From positions 1 to 64,000 of the forward strand of contig JBBROO010000006.1 in the NCBI GenBank assembly GCA_038229295.1: DNA of 64,000 nucleotides, written 5' to 3'. Positions 35,155 through 45,048 of this stretch are shown piece after piece. Every line of letters starts with the position of its first letter. The first letter of the stretch is position 1. The notes under the pieces are model-generated. The model was not told where the DNA came from. It searched no databases and saw nothing but the letters and a program-made list of their open reading frames with translations. Origin of the DNA: JAJPGZ01 sp038229295. Lineage in GTDB: Bacteria > Verrucomicrobiota > Verrucomicrobiia > Chthoniobacterales > UBA10450. Position numbers and translations under genes: made by a program.

Positions 35155-37050
35155 TTATTCAGGTCGTTCGCGATAGGGTAAGCCGCTTTTGTAAAGATCG
35201 ATTTCTCTCTCAATCTCCGCTGACAAGCCGCTGTTACCTTGATCCTCGGCGATTCGCATTGCTCGCTGTGCCGCCTGAATTGCCTCGGTAAAGCCCCCGG
35301 TCTCCGCATGGGCTGCCGCCAGAGTGTGAATAATCAAGGGGTCCCGGCCTCCGGAAAGCCGCTCGGCCCGCTGCGCCAACTGCACTGCTCTCGCTCCATC
35401 ACGAAGAGACGCGTCCGAGCAGGTTGCGAGAATCCAGGCGAGATTGTTCGTAGGAGACGCTGCCAACGGCTCGAGAGTGATCGCTTTCTCGTAGTAGGCA
35501 ATCGCCTCCGGCAGCCGATTCTTCCGGTGGTAGGCGCTCCCCAGACTGTTGTAAGTTTTGTAGTCGGGCTGCAGTTGCAAGGCGCGCTCGAAATGCTCGA
35601 TCGCGATGTCCACCATCCGCTTCTGCAAAAAAGCGGTGCCGAGATTTAGGTGAGCCCCTTTAAGAGCTCCTGAATCCTTCGGATTAATCTGCAAAACTTT
35701 TGCGAAATGAGTGATCGCTTCTTCGGTGCGTCCCTTTCGCAGAAGGATGTCTCCATAATTATTCTGCGCTGCCCAAGCGTTGGGATTGCGTTCAATGACC
35801 GTGCGGTAGCAGGTTTCGGCATCTTGAAACATTGCGCTCTGCCGCCATGTCAACACCGTCAATGTGCCGAGGATCGCGATGGAAAGTCCGTGGCCGAATA
35901 TCCGATTTCCATCGCCCCATCGATTCAACAAAATTGCCGCGCCGGCCGCGACGGGTGTTACGATCCCGATCATGGGCAGGTATTGAAAATGATCGGCCAC
36001 AAACTGGAATCGAAACAGGCGCAGATTAAAAAAGCCGAGTGTCGGTATCATCGTCACGGTAAAGAAGATCAAACCTGCCAAAAACCACGGCCAGCGCTTT
36101 CGTAAGATCCATGCCGTCGCCAGCAAAATTAGGGTCGCCGCCGGAAACAAATATTGCCACCAGACCGTCTCACTCACGTTCCAGCGCGGATAGATCAACA
36201 TGAGATCGTTAGGCCAAAAGATTTTTCCCAGATAGAAAAGGAAGCCCCGTCCGGCGATGAGTACCCTGTCGATCTTCGAAAAATCGAAGCCCTCTCCCTT
36301 GGCCCCGCTGAATTCGCGCTCCATCCATCCGGTCGCGACCGCCGACGCTGCTCCGAGGATCACAAAAGGAAGCAGCGGAATAACGTCCCGTTTCCATTGC
36401 ACGCGCTGCCGCTTCCACCAGAACAGCAGGATCATGGTCACTGGGAACAGAGCCACCACCGTTTTGGCCAGGAGCCCGAGAAGAAACAGACCAAGAACGA
36501 GAACATAATCCTTTCGCGCTCGCTTTTGGTCGAAGCGCAAATAAATAAGGATGCACCCGAAAAAGAACACGGCCGAAAGCGTGTTTTTTAGTTCAACCAG
36601 AAATGCGACCGACTCCACCTGCACCGGATGTAAAGCAAAGATGGCGGCTGCGAACCAACTCCCTGGTACCGCTAATCTTTCCAGGATCTTCCACAACAAC
36701 AGCGCCGCGCATGCGTGCACCGCGATATTGGCGATGTGATGACCGAGCATCGACTGGCCCCAGAGTTTGTTTTCCACCCAGAAGAACGTGTCCACCAGCG
36801 GGTGATATTGCTGCGTCGTGTTCGGATGGGTCCAGAGAAGGCCCAGGCCAGCGAGCGAGCGATGGCTCGGCGACGTTAAGTGTCGCATGTCGTCCATGAT
36901 CGGCTTCCCGTTCCAGGCCGGGGCGTAAGCCACTAGCGTCACCGCGAACAACAACAGCGCATACAGCCATTGCCATTTCAAGTCCGCCGCGAGCCCGCCG
37001 TTCCTTTGCGATGCCGGAGAGATGGAAATACTGCGGCTCGTGTTTTTCAT
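35155..37050 (-). CDS. TMTC-like polytopic membrane protein with TPR repeats
   Basis: 631 residues. About ten hydrophobic segments (35-420) with a first-loop MDDMRHLTSPSHRSL acidic motif resemble GT-C/PMT-type transferases. Four to five TPR units follow (about 430-620; NAWAAQNNYGDILLRKGRTEEAITHFAKVLQINP and similar). Such TMTC-like proteins may O-mannosylate or otherwise glycosylate proteins. ATG 37050 is preferred; an upstream TTG at 37086 arises from a 10-mer copy. Monocistronic and convergent with the barrel gene. Confidence 0.78.
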   Translation of the reverse strand: MKNTSRSISISPASQRNGGLAADLKWQWLYALLLFAVTLVAYAPAWNGKPIMDDMRHLTSPSHRSLAGLGLLWTHPNTTQQYHPLVDTFFWVENKLWGQSMLGHHIANIAVHACAALLLWKILERLAVPGSWFAAAIFALHPVQVESVAFLVELKNTLSAVFFFGCILIYLRFDQKRARKDYVLVLGLFLLGLLAKTVVALFPVTMILLFWWKRQRVQWKRDVIPLLPFVILGAASAVATGWMEREFSGAKGEGFDFSKIDRVLIAGRGFLFYLGKIFWPNDLMLIYPRWNVSETVWWQYLFPAATLILLATAWILRKRWPWFLAGLIFFTVTMIPTLGFFNLRLFRFQFVADHFQYLPMIGIVTPVAAGAAILLNRWGDGNRIFGHGLSIAILGTLTVLTWRQSAMFQDAETCYRTVIERNPNAWAAQNNYGDILLRKGRTEEAITHFAKVLQINPKDSGALKGAHLNLGTAFLQKRMVDIAIEHFERALQLQPDYKTYNSLGSAYHRKNRLPEAIAYYEKAITLEPLAASPTNNLAWILATCSDASLRDGARAVQLAQRAERLSGGRDPLIIHTLAAAHAETGGFTEAIQAAQRAMRIAEDQGNSGLSAEIEREIDLYKSGLPYRERPE

Positions 37051-37149
37051 GCGCAGGATTTTAGCGGCGGATGATAAGATCGACAACCACTCGCCCGCTT
37101 CGTATTCCTTCGTTTGCGATTGCTCCCCGCCAATGGAAATTACGGAACG

Positions 37150-38274
37150 ATGTCTTTCGCGGAAAATCTGGACGCATTGCCAATGGCAAAATCACCGCTC
37201 ATTCGGCGATTCGAAAATTTAATTGCACCCAAATCGGACCGCGAATTTGACGAGATGGCGCAGATGTCGCGCGCGCTCACCTTGCAGAATTTTGGCCGCA
37301 CCATGCGATTGTTCGCGCCGCTTTACCTTTCCAATGAATGCATCAACAACTGCCGCTATTGCGGCTTCTCGCGCGATAATCCCATTCTCCGCGTCACCCT
37401 CGACGTCGATGAAGTCGTGGCCGAAGCGCGCCATCTCTCGCTCGCCGGTTTCCGCCAAATCCTTTTGGTCGCGGGCGAACACCCGAAATATTCCGGGCGC
37501 GATTATCTCGCGCAGTGTGTGCGTGCGCTGGCTGCAGATTTTTCCTCTATCTCCATCGAAGTCGGGCCGATGGAAACCGAAGATTACCGGCCGATCGTCG
37601 ACGCAGGCGCGGACGGTCTCGTCGTGTATCAGGAAACATACGATCGCAGTGTCTATGTCGATCTTCACACCGCGGGACCCAAACGTGATTTTAATTGGCG
37701 GCTCGATTGTGCCGAGCGCGGCTACGAGGCCGGGTTTCGCCGACTTGGTATCGGCGCGCTTTTCGGATTGGCCGATTGGCGGCAGGATGCCATCGCCCTC
37801 GCAGCTCATCTCGAATATTTGTTCAAACATTGCTGGCAGGCGCAGATCAGCGTCAGCCTTCCGCGAATCCGTCCCGCGGCGGGCGGTTTTCAACCGCAAA
37901 TCTTGTTTAGCGATCGCGAACTGGCGCAAGTGATCTGCGCCTTGCGAATTTGTTTCCCGCAAGTCGGCATCGTTCTGAGCACGCGTGAGCATGCCGGGCT
38001 GCGCGACGCGCTGGTATCGTTAGGCGTGACCATGATGAGTGCGGGCAGTCACACCGAGCCCGGCGGCTACACGCGACAAGGCAGCGAAAATCTACATCGC
38101 ACTTTGCGTGGGAAAATTGTCGCGCCGGAATTTCAAGACGGTGAAGACCGATTGGCCACAGGACAGTTCGAGATAAGCGACGAACGCACACCAGCGGAAA
38201 TAGCCGCCGTTTTGCGCGACCGTGGTTTTGATCCGGTATGGAAAGACTGGGACCAAGCTCTCGCAGAGGTATGA
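37150..38274 (+). CDS. thiH: Radical SAM tyrosine lyase ThiH (2-iminoacetate synthase)
   Basis: 374 residues. The radical SAM cluster motif is CINNCRYCGF, followed by the ThiH/BATS-type C-terminal region (AGSHTEPGGYTRQG). ThiH cleaves tyrosine to dehydroglycine for the thiazole ring of thiamine. I use ATG 37150 (MSFAENLDALP); an in-frame ATG-like start lies 36 bases upstream. It overlaps thiS by four bases. The other thiazole genes (thiG, thiF) are not here. Confidence 0.92.
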   Translation: MSFAENLDALPMAKSPLIRRFENLIAPKSDREFDEMAQMSRALTLQNFGRTMRLFAPLYLSNECINNCRYCGFSRDNPILRVTLDVDEVVAEARHLSLAGFRQILLVAGEHPKYSGRDYLAQCVRALAADFSSISIEVGPMETEDYRPIVDAGADGLVVYQETYDRSVYVDLHTAGPKRDFNWRLDCAERGYEAGFRRLGIGALFGLADWRQDAIALAAHLEYLFKHCWQAQISVSLPRIRPAAGGFQPQILFSDRELAQVICALRICFPQVGIVLSTREHAGLRDALVSLGVTMMSAGSHTEPGGYTRQGSENLHRTLRGKIVAPEFQDGEDRLATGQFEISDERTPAEIAAVLRDRGFDPVWKDWDQALAEV

Positions 38275-38471
38275 ATGTTTCACTCAATGGCGAGCCCGCC
38301 GAGACGCGCGGCGCCAGCAATATCGCGGAGTTAGTCGAGCGTTATCAATTGCCGCCGTCGTCGATTTTGATCGAGCACAACGGTCTGGCGTTGCATCGAC
38401 ATGAGTGGCTGGAGCGTTCGCTCGCCGAGGGCGACCGAATTGAATTCATTCGTGTCGTCGCCGGCGGATAA
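38271..38471 (+). CDS. thiS: Sulfur carrier protein ThiS
   Basis: 66 residues, ubiquitin-like fold with the required C-terminal Gly-Gly (IRVVAGG). The N-terminus MNVSLNGEP is typical. It carries the thiocarboxylate sulfur for thiazole synthesis. The ATG overlaps the thiH stop (ATGA), so the two are translationally coupled. Confidence 0.92.
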   Translation: MNVSLNGEPAETRGASNIAELVERYQLPPSSILIEHNGLALHRHEWLERSLAEGDRIEFIRVVAGG

Positions 38472-38587
38472 GTTGCGTTGACTATGCCAAATATTGAATG
38501 TTTAGATACGACCCCCTTTCTTCTCCCATATGATCTTCATAACACTTATTCAGCCGGCTTTGGCTATTGATTATTCGTGAAACCGAA

Positions 38588-39094
38588 ATGCAGAACACTT
38601 CCAGGACATTGATAACGCTGACAGCGTTTTGGTTGATAATACAACCAGTTCCGGCCCGTTTGCTGGAACCTTGGTCCTATACGCAAATGTTCGAGAAAGC
38701 CGAGCTGGTGGTTATCGCAAAGCCCGTTTCGAGCGAGGAAACCAAAGAACGCAAGGCCCTTGAGGAACTGGATTCCCCACCTGGGGCGCCGATACCGGGT
38801 GACGACATAAAGGCCGTTGGGGTGAACACGAAGCTCGCTACGCTTTTGGTTTTAAAGGGAGATAAATCGATAACAACATTTACTCTTCATCACTACACAC
38901 TTGAAGTTCCACCCGGAGTCGCTCTCGTAGACCCCCCATTATTTGTCGCGTTCGATCGAAAAGAGCCAACGAATTTTTTGTTTTTTTTGATCCGAGAACC
39001 CGACGGTCGATACGCTCCGGTAACGGGGCAGCTTGATCCGCGTAATTCGGCTGTGAGTAAACTCGACACCGTAGCGGGACACGATCCGCAGTAG
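38588..39094 (+). CDS. Secreted hypothetical protein
   Basis: 168 residues from ATG 38588 (MQNTSRTLITL); an in-frame TTG at 38567 is less likely. A signal peptide is probable (about 1-23, ends PVPARLL). The body has a beta-rich look: MFEKAELVVIAKPVSS, ATLLVLKGDKSITTFTLHHY and a late DGRYAPVTGQLDP. I recognise no named domain. Base composition is more AT-rich than the neighbours, and there is no copy of either abundant word, which may mean recent acquisition. Confidence 0.65.
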   Translation: MQNTSRTLITLTAFWLIIQPVPARLLEPWSYTQMFEKAELVVIAKPVSSEETKERKALEELDSPPGAPIPGDDIKAVGVNTKLATLLVLKGDKSITTFTLHHYTLEVPPGVALVDPPLFVAFDRKEPTNFLFFLIREPDGRYAPVTGQLDPRNSAVSKLDTVAGHDPQ

Positions 39095-39508
39095 TCCTAT
39101 GCTGAGATATGAGCAGCTGCAGAAACTGCAGCCAAACTCACCCTTTAATTGGGATCCGTACGCCGCTATTTCGCCGCCATTACGACGATCTCAATGTGGA
39201 TGGAGATCAGGGGGCAAAGCTCACTATCGGCCAATCGAAGTCCAGAACGGCGCTGCCTCTCAAGGAAGACAGGAAGAAAGGGGTCAGAGCTTACTATCGA
39301 CAGTCAGTCTCGTGATCGGTTCAAGTCGGATTTCAATGAGCACGACAACCTCAGGCGCCACCATCTTTTACACCGTGAGCTCAAGCAACTCCAGCGCTGC
39401 GACCCTGCGCCATACTACGGCCCCAAATGTAAGCGGTGTCCGGACCGGGCGCCAGATTCAGCAACACTCCGCTGACGACGAACAGAAAGAAACCGTGAAT
39501 GCCAAACA
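39095..39508 (+). pseudogene. Non-coding stretch with degraded gene remnants
   Basis: No convincing gene. Around 39300-39390 one frame reads ISMSTTTSGATIFYTVSS, which resembles a CHB_HEX_C beta-sandwich repeat found in large secreted proteins, but it is cut off on both sides. Two degenerate copies of a GGGGTCAGAGCTTACTATCG-like word (about 39210 and 39282) lie in this region. I read it as debris of a larger locus. Confidence 0.4.
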
Positions 39509-40903
39509 TCACGCGCTCGCTTTCACGACCACGCGCATACCGTCGGTTTGCACGACGGTGATCGGCGTTTCCGGCGCGATGAATTCGCCCTGTGTGATGA
39601 CATCGACAATGTGATCCGCGAAACGCCCCTTGCCGCTCGGCCGCAAGATCGACATCGCAGTGCCAGTCATTCCCGCTGAGATTGGGACTGCGGTCGCGAA
39701 TTCTCTCTGCGCACCGGCAAGCGATGTGCCTAACGGATTTGTCGTCATTAAAGCGAAGCGCCGATAGAACCTCGTGCGCGGTAAATAGCGCGCGAGAATC
39801 GCGATAGCGATGGCGGCGGCGATCATCGCCAGCAAAAGATTCATCAGTGGAACGGCCAGCACCGGGCCGGTCGGAAAAATCGTTTCACCGGGATAGCGAT
39901 CGATCATCGCCCAGAGCAACGCCGCCACCATGAGGAACAGTCCGACCACTCCGAAAATAATGGTGGAATGCGCAAAGAAAAGAATCTCCACGAGAACGAA
40001 GACGACTCCGAGAACGAAAAGCGCGACCACTTCCCAACCGGCGAGTCCGGCGAAGTAGTGACCGAGGAAGAAAAGCGCGAAGCAGATCGCGGCGATAATT
40101 CCGGGTAAACTCGCGCCTGGGATTTTGAATTCCAGATATGCGCCGATGATTCCGCCTAACAAAAGCAACGGCGCGAGCGCTGTGATCCAAAATGCGAGTC
40201 GCTCGAACCCAGTCGGCTCGATTGCCACGACATTACCTTTCAACGCGGCCTTGTGCGTAAGATCGACAATCGAATCCGCGATGCCATCGGCCAGAAGCGG
40301 TTTGCCGTTGATTTTCTCGGTCGCTTCCTGCGCGTTCAAGGTCAGCAAAGTGCCTTTCGGATGAATCATTCGGTCGCCGATCTTCACTTCCTTCTCCTTG
40401 TTCATGAACGCTTCGCCGACATCGGGATTGTGTCCGTTCTTCGTGGCCGAGCCGCGAATGAGCGCCGACCAATACGAAATCGTTTTCTCGCGTTGCGTCA
40501 GCGGAAGATCTTCGCCGGTCGAGAGAACGGGCGCGGCCGCGCCAATCGCGCTCACCGGCGCCATATAAATATGCTGGGTCGCGAGCGCGACGATGGCTCC
40601 GGCTGAGCCCGCGTTGGAGTTGATAAAGCTGAATGTCGGGACAGTGGCGTGATTGAGAACGCCGGTCATTTCTTCGGCGGTGTCGAGCCGGCCGCCGTAA
40701 GTATTAATGTCGAAAATAATCGCCGACGCGCCGCTGCTCTCCGCTGTTTTCTGAGCGCGCCGCAAAAATAAAAAAAGCGAAGGCGCGATCTCGCCGTGCA
40801 GTTCGATCACGACCACGTCGCCTTTGTGAATGATGTCGCGGGCGTGCGCGCCGACTGGCGCGATCAAAAATCCCGCCGCTAAGATCGACAATAACGTTTT
40901 CAT
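39509..40903 (-). CDS. NfeD-family membrane serine protease (ClpP-like)
   Basis: 464 residues, long-form NfeD. Signal peptide about 1-21 (MKTLLSILAAGFLIAP; the LSIL is a 10-mer copy). A ClpP-like protease domain (about 25-220) includes IIFDINTYGGRLDTAEEM and NAGSAGAIVALATQHIYM with the probable Ser nucleophile in the GSAGA turn. Four to five membrane segments (about 235-390) and a C-terminal OB-fold NfeD domain (GMTGTAMSILRPSGKGRF) follow. Relatives cleave stomatin-type proteins. No stomatin gene is adjacent. ATG 40903 is chosen over 40939. Divergent from dnaG. Confidence 0.87.
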   Translation of the reverse strand: MKTLLSILAAGFLIAPVGAHARDIIHKGDVVVIELHGEIAPSLFLFLRRAQKTAESSGASAIIFDINTYGGRLDTAEEMTGVLNHATVPTFSFINSNAGSAGAIVALATQHIYMAPVSAIGAAAPVLSTGEDLPLTQREKTISYWSALIRGSATKNGHNPDVGEAFMNKEKEVKIGDRMIHPKGTLLTLNAQEATEKINGKPLLADGIADSIVDLTHKAALKGNVVAIEPTGFERLAFWITALAPLLLLGGIIGAYLEFKIPGASLPGIIAAICFALFFLGHYFAGLAGWEVVALFVLGVVFVLVEILFFAHSTIIFGVVGLFLMVAALLWAMIDRYPGETIFPTGPVLAVPLMNLLLAMIAAAIAIAILARYLPRTRFYRRFALMTTNPLGTSLAGAQREFATAVPISAGMTGTAMSILRPSGKGRFADHIVDVITQGEFIAPETPITVVQTDGMRVVVKASA

Positions 40904-40945
40904 GGTTTCGACTCGGCTCGGCTTGCGTAAGTTTGCCATCAGCCT

Positions 40946-42754
40946 GTGGCAATTCCATCACAAACCATCGAGCAAGTGGCTGCGGCCAACGACATCGTCG
41001 AAGTAATCGGCGCGTATTTTCCGGTAAAACGGGCGGGCTCGAGTTTCAAAGCGCTCTGTCCGTTTCATCAGGAAAAAACGCCGTCGTTCCACGTCAATCC
41101 GCAGCGGCAAACATTTCACTGCTTTGGCTGCGGCGTCGGCGGCAGTGTTTTTCGCTTCGTCATGGATTACGAACATATCGATTTTCCTGCGGCGGTGCGG
41201 AAACTCGCGGCGCGTGTCGGAATCCCCATCGTCGAGGAGCGCGGCGGGAGTGCGAGCGAAGATCGACAGCATGAAACGCGGCGGACGTTGCTGCAGTTGC
41301 ACGCCGAAGCGGCGGAATGGTTTCACGAAAATTTGTTGAAGAAAGATTTCGCGAAAACGGCGCGCGATTATCTGAAGGAACGCAAGATCGACAATCGCAT
41401 CGCCAAGAATTGGCAGATCGGTTACGCGCCGGAAGAGTGGGATGCGTTTTTGAAATGGGCGCTGAAGAATGGATACGAGCGCCGGCAAATCTTGCAGAGC
41501 GGTTTGGTCAAGCCGCGCGATGAGGAGAAACCCGAGGGCGAAGTCTACGATCGCTTCCGCGGCCGAATCATGTTCCCGATTTGCAACGACGTCGGCGAAG
41601 TGGTCGCGTTCAGCGGACGCGTTTTACAAAAAGAGGCCGAGGCCGCGAAGTACATCAACTCGCCGGAGACGCCGCTCTTTCGCAAAGGCAGTGTGCTTTT
41701 CGGATTGCACAAGACCAAGCGCACGCTCATCGATGCGAATAGCGCGATCATTTGCGAAGGGCAGCTCGATCTCATTACGCTCTTCGAAGCCGGCATTCTG
41801 AATGTGGTCGCGCCGCAGGGGACGGCGTTTACCGAAAATCAGGCGCGGGTGCTGAAGAGATTCGTCAGTGAAGTTGTGCTTTGCTTCGATGCGGACAGCG
41901 CCGGGCAAAAAGCGTCCGAGCGTTCGCTGGAAGCGCTTTTGCAAAACGATTTGATCGTGCGCGTCGCGGAGATGCCTGCCGGCGAGGACCCCGATTCGCT
42001 CGTTAGGGCAAAAGGGAAAGAAGATTTCGAGAAACGTGTCGCGTCGGCGCGCGATTTTTTCGATTACTGGATCGAACATCAAGTCGCGTCCACAAATCTC
42101 GAGTCGATGGGCGCTAAGATCGACATCGCACGCCAGCTTGCGCAGACGGTGTCGCGCGTGCACGACCCGATGATGCGCGGCGAAGTCATCAGCAAAGCGA
42201 GTGCGCGTCTGGGCGTGTCGCGGTCGGATTTCGAGAAGTTGATTCCCAAGCCAACGCGCGATTGGTCGCAACGTGACCCAAAGAACACGCGCGAAGTCGC
42301 GGTCGCTCCGCCACATGACGTGGCCATGCTTTGCCTGCTCGCATTGCGCGACGAGGAAGCGCGCGATTTTCTGCGGGAGCAAAATTGGCGAGAGCTGTTG
42401 GCGCAAACGCCGGATGCGAAATTGTTAGGCCAGATTTTGGAGAGCGATTTGCGACCGAGCGAAAGCGCGTCGCTGAATGTGTTCATGTCGACGTTGAGCG
42501 CGGGAGAGGAGGCATTGGTGTCGGGTTGGCTTTTGCAAAAGTTGCCGGCGAACCCGGGCGTGGTGGTGCAGCAATGGTGGCGCGGATTGCAGCAGGCGAC
42601 GCTACGGCGGCAACTGCAGGTGGCGGAGAGTCGAATGAAACTTCCGCAGTTGAGCACGGGCGACGAGGTAAATCTGCAGAAACAAGTCCTTGACCTCACA
42701 GAACAGCTCCGCGAACTTTCCGAGTTTTCGCCGGCACCCACCGTCGACATTTAG
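40946..42754 (+). CDS. dnaG: DNA primase
   Basis: 602 residues, start GTG. The N-terminal zinc-binding domain is CPFHQEKTPSFHV...CFGCG. The RNA-polymerase core includes YDRFRGRIMFPI and GLHKTKRTLIDANSAIICEGQLDLI (TOPRIM Glu), then CFDADSAGQKA (Asp-x-Asp). A helicase-binding C-terminal domain follows. It makes replication primers. It directly precedes rpoD, as in the macromolecular synthesis operon, though rpsU is absent. Three 10-mer copies lie inside. Confidence 0.95.
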   Translation: MAIPSQTIEQVAAANDIVEVIGAYFPVKRAGSSFKALCPFHQEKTPSFHVNPQRQTFHCFGCGVGGSVFRFVMDYEHIDFPAAVRKLAARVGIPIVEERGGSASEDRQHETRRTLLQLHAEAAEWFHENLLKKDFAKTARDYLKERKIDNRIAKNWQIGYAPEEWDAFLKWALKNGYERRQILQSGLVKPRDEEKPEGEVYDRFRGRIMFPICNDVGEVVAFSGRVLQKEAEAAKYINSPETPLFRKGSVLFGLHKTKRTLIDANSAIICEGQLDLITLFEAGILNVVAPQGTAFTENQARVLKRFVSEVVLCFDADSAGQKASERSLEALLQNDLIVRVAEMPAGEDPDSLVRAKGKEDFEKRVASARDFFDYWIEHQVASTNLESMGAKIDIARQLAQTVSRVHDPMMRGEVISKASARLGVSRSDFEKLIPKPTRDWSQRDPKNTREVAVAPPHDVAMLCLLALRDEEARDFLREQNWRELLAQTPDAKLLGQILESDLRPSESASLNVFMSTLSAGEEALVSGWLLQKLPANPGVVVQQWWRGLQQATLRRQLQVAESRMKLPQLSTGDEVNLQKQVLDLTEQLRELSEFSPAPTVDI

Positions 42755-44629
42755 TTGTCGATCTTGCGGGCCGAATCGAACGTCCAGTCAATCCTTACCC
42801 AAGCAATTTTGGCCCGGCCTTCGAAAGCAAAGAACCGTAACCGACATTCGCCGGGAATCCGCGCGAAGTTGAAACGAGTTCATCGCGGCGCGGCGAAACG
42901 AACTCTGAAAGTAAAAGTGACTCGTCCCGGCCTCGCAAAAGCAAAATCCATTGTGTCGATCAAGAAGGGCAAAACTTCTGGCCGGCCCGCGGCCAAGCCG
43001 GTCGCCGGCGTCATTTCTCTCTTAACCGGCGAAGCGGATGTGCAGGCCCGCATTCGCGAGCTCATCAAGCTGGCGAAGGAGCAGGGCTATCTCACGTTCG
43101 ACGATTTGAATGAAGCGCTGCCCGACAGCGTGACAAATGCGGACGATCTGGACGCGATTTTGGTGCGGTTGCGCAAGATGGAGATCGACATCATCGAGGC
43201 GTCGGAAGTGGACCGCTTCAAAGACGGGAAGAAGGATGCGGAAGAGGAGGAGGAGGAAAAGCCTGAGGCGAAGTTGGACATTCTGGATGATCCGGTGCGG
43301 ATGTATCTGAAGCAGATGGGGCAGGTGCCGCTCTTGACGCGGGAGCAAGAGGTGGAGATTTCCAAGCGCATCGAGGAAGCGGAGTTGATGGTGCAAAAGC
43401 AGATCAATCGCTTCGGATTCATCGCGCGCGCCCATCTCGATCTTGCCGAAAAGTTAACGGAAGGTCGGGAACGCTTCGACCGCGTGATTCTCGATAAGAA
43501 AATCGAGAGCCGGGAACGTTATATGAAGATGTTGCCGCGGCTGTGCAAACAGGTGGACAAGCTCAGTGCGTCGATCACGCAACAATACGCGCATCTCCTC
43601 AGCAAAGATTCCAAGCGAGAAACAAAAAAGCTGAAGGCGTTCCAGAAATCGGTCGTCACGCTGCAAAGGCATTACCCGAAGTTTTATTTCAAGCAAAAGG
43701 TCACGGAAGAGTTCGTGCAGTTGGCCGACGACCAATACGCCGTTCTGGAAAGCGTGCGGGCGGAAATGGAGAAGCGCCGGGGACGCAATGGTCCGGCCCT
43801 GACGAAGGCGCGCGAACTGGAGAAGAGTCTTTGGTTGTCGTTAGAGGACTACGTGGCGCAATACGCTGAGCTCAAGGCCTGGTTGCGCAAAGCGCTCCGC
43901 GCCAAAACCGAAATGGTGGAAGCGAATTTGCGCCTCGTGATTTCAATCGCCAAAAAATATACCAACCGCGGACTTTCCTTTCTCGATCTTATCCAGGAAG
44001 GAAACATGGGTTTGATGAAGGCGGTGGAGAAGTTCGAGTATCGCCGCGGCTATAAATTTTCCACCTACGCGACGTGGTGGATCCGCCAGGCGATCACGCG
44101 GTCAATCGCCGACCAGGCGCGTACGATTCGCATTCCCGTGCACATGATCGAGACGATCAACAAATTGATGCGGGTGCAGAAGCAGCTCGTGCAGGAATAC
44201 GGACGCGAGCCGACTCCGGAAGAAGTGGCCGAGGAAATTTTGTTGCCGGTCGATCGTGTGCGGGCGGTGTTGAAAATGGCGCAACAGCCGATCTCGTTGC
44301 AATCGCCCGTGGGCGAAAGTGAGGAAACGAACTTCGGCGATTTTATCGAAGACAAGGGCGCGGAAAATCCGAGCGACATGACCGCGATCGTGTTGTTGAA
44401 GGAGAAGATCAAAGACGTCCTCGACACCTTGACCGAGCGCGAGCGCCAGGTGCTCGAGCAGCGGTTTGGTTTGGTCGATGGCTACAGTCGCACGCTCGAG
44501 GAGGTGGGCCGGCAATTTCGCGTGACGCGAGAGCGGATCCGCCAGATCGAGGCGAAGGCTTTGCGGAAGATGCGCCACCCGACTCGCATTCGGCAGCTGG
44601 AGGGTTTCTTGGAAGCGGCCGAGGCGTAG
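42755..44629 (+). CDS. rpoD: Primary sigma factor (sigma-70)
   Basis: 624 residues from TTG 42755. Region 1.1 (GEADVQARIRELIKLAKEQGYLTFDDLNEAL) is preceded by a ~85-residue basic tail of doubtful start. Region 1.2 (DPVRMYLKQMGQVPLL), a non-conserved acidic/helical insert, region 2 (EMVEANLRLVISIAKKYTNRGLSF, FSTYATWWIRQAITRSI), region 3 and region 4 (TLEEVGRQFRVTRERIRQIEAKALRK) are all present. The TTG overlaps a 10-mer copy right after the dnaG stop, so translation may start further in (for example a GTG near 42952). Confidence 0.93.
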   Translation: MSILRAESNVQSILTQAILARPSKAKNRNRHSPGIRAKLKRVHRGAAKRTLKVKVTRPGLAKAKSIVSIKKGKTSGRPAAKPVAGVISLLTGEADVQARIRELIKLAKEQGYLTFDDLNEALPDSVTNADDLDAILVRLRKMEIDIIEASEVDRFKDGKKDAEEEEEEKPEAKLDILDDPVRMYLKQMGQVPLLTREQEVEISKRIEEAELMVQKQINRFGFIARAHLDLAEKLTEGRERFDRVILDKKIESRERYMKMLPRLCKQVDKLSASITQQYAHLLSKDSKRETKKLKAFQKSVVTLQRHYPKFYFKQKVTEEFVQLADDQYAVLESVRAEMEKRRGRNGPALTKARELEKSLWLSLEDYVAQYAELKAWLRKALRAKTEMVEANLRLVISIAKKYTNRGLSFLDLIQEGNMGLMKAVEKFEYRRGYKFSTYATWWIRQAITRSIADQARTIRIPVHMIETINKLMRVQKQLVQEYGREPTPEEVAEEILLPVDRVRAVLKMAQQPISLQSPVGESEETNFGDFIEDKGAENPSDMTAIVLLKEKIKDVLDTLTERERQVLEQRFGLVDGYSRTLEEVGRQFRVTRERIRQIEAKALRKMRHPTRIRQLEGFLEAAEA

Positions 44630-44691
44630 ATGTCGATCTTGACTGGCGCGCAACTTTCTACCTCTGAGTTAGTTTAATTTTCCGGAGAGTT

Positions 44692-45048
44692 ATGGAGCGT
44701 AACGACGACGAGCAATTGTGGGATCTTTTAGACCGGGCCGGCACACCACAGGTCTCTCCTTTTTTTGCCCGAAACGTTTTGCGCGAAATCCGAAAGCAAC
44801 CGCGGTGGAGAGCCGCGATGCATTCCTGGATCGCGCCGCGCAGATTAGTTCCCCTCGCGGGCGCGGCGGCAGTGGTCATGGCCGGTGTGATGTGGCTGCA
44901 GCAGTCAACGCCGATTGAACAAGCAGGCAACCTTGACTCCGATCCTATCGCCAAAATCGATCCGCAGGACTACGAAGTGGTCACTGACCTGGATGATTTG
45001 TTAGCCTCGGAGGAAAACAACCTGTGGGACGACACTTCATCTTTGTAA
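44692..45048 (+). CDS. Small single-pass membrane protein (anti-sigma-like layout)
   Basis: 118 residues. A cytoplasmic N-terminal part (about 1-50) includes LWDLLDRAGTPQVSPFFARNVLREIRKQPRW. One membrane helix (about 52-68) and an acidic C-terminal part follow. The pattern resembles proteins encoded beside ECF sigma factors that pair with a periplasmic partner, but no zinc motif or sigma gene is present here apart from rpoD upstream. It overlaps the next gene by 25 bases. Function unknown. Confidence 0.7.
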   Translation: MERNDDEQLWDLLDRAGTPQVSPFFARNVLREIRKQPRWRAAMHSWIAPRRLVPLAGAAAVVMAGVMWLQQSTPIEQAGNLDSDPIAKIDPQDYEVVTDLDDLLASEENNLWDDTSSL

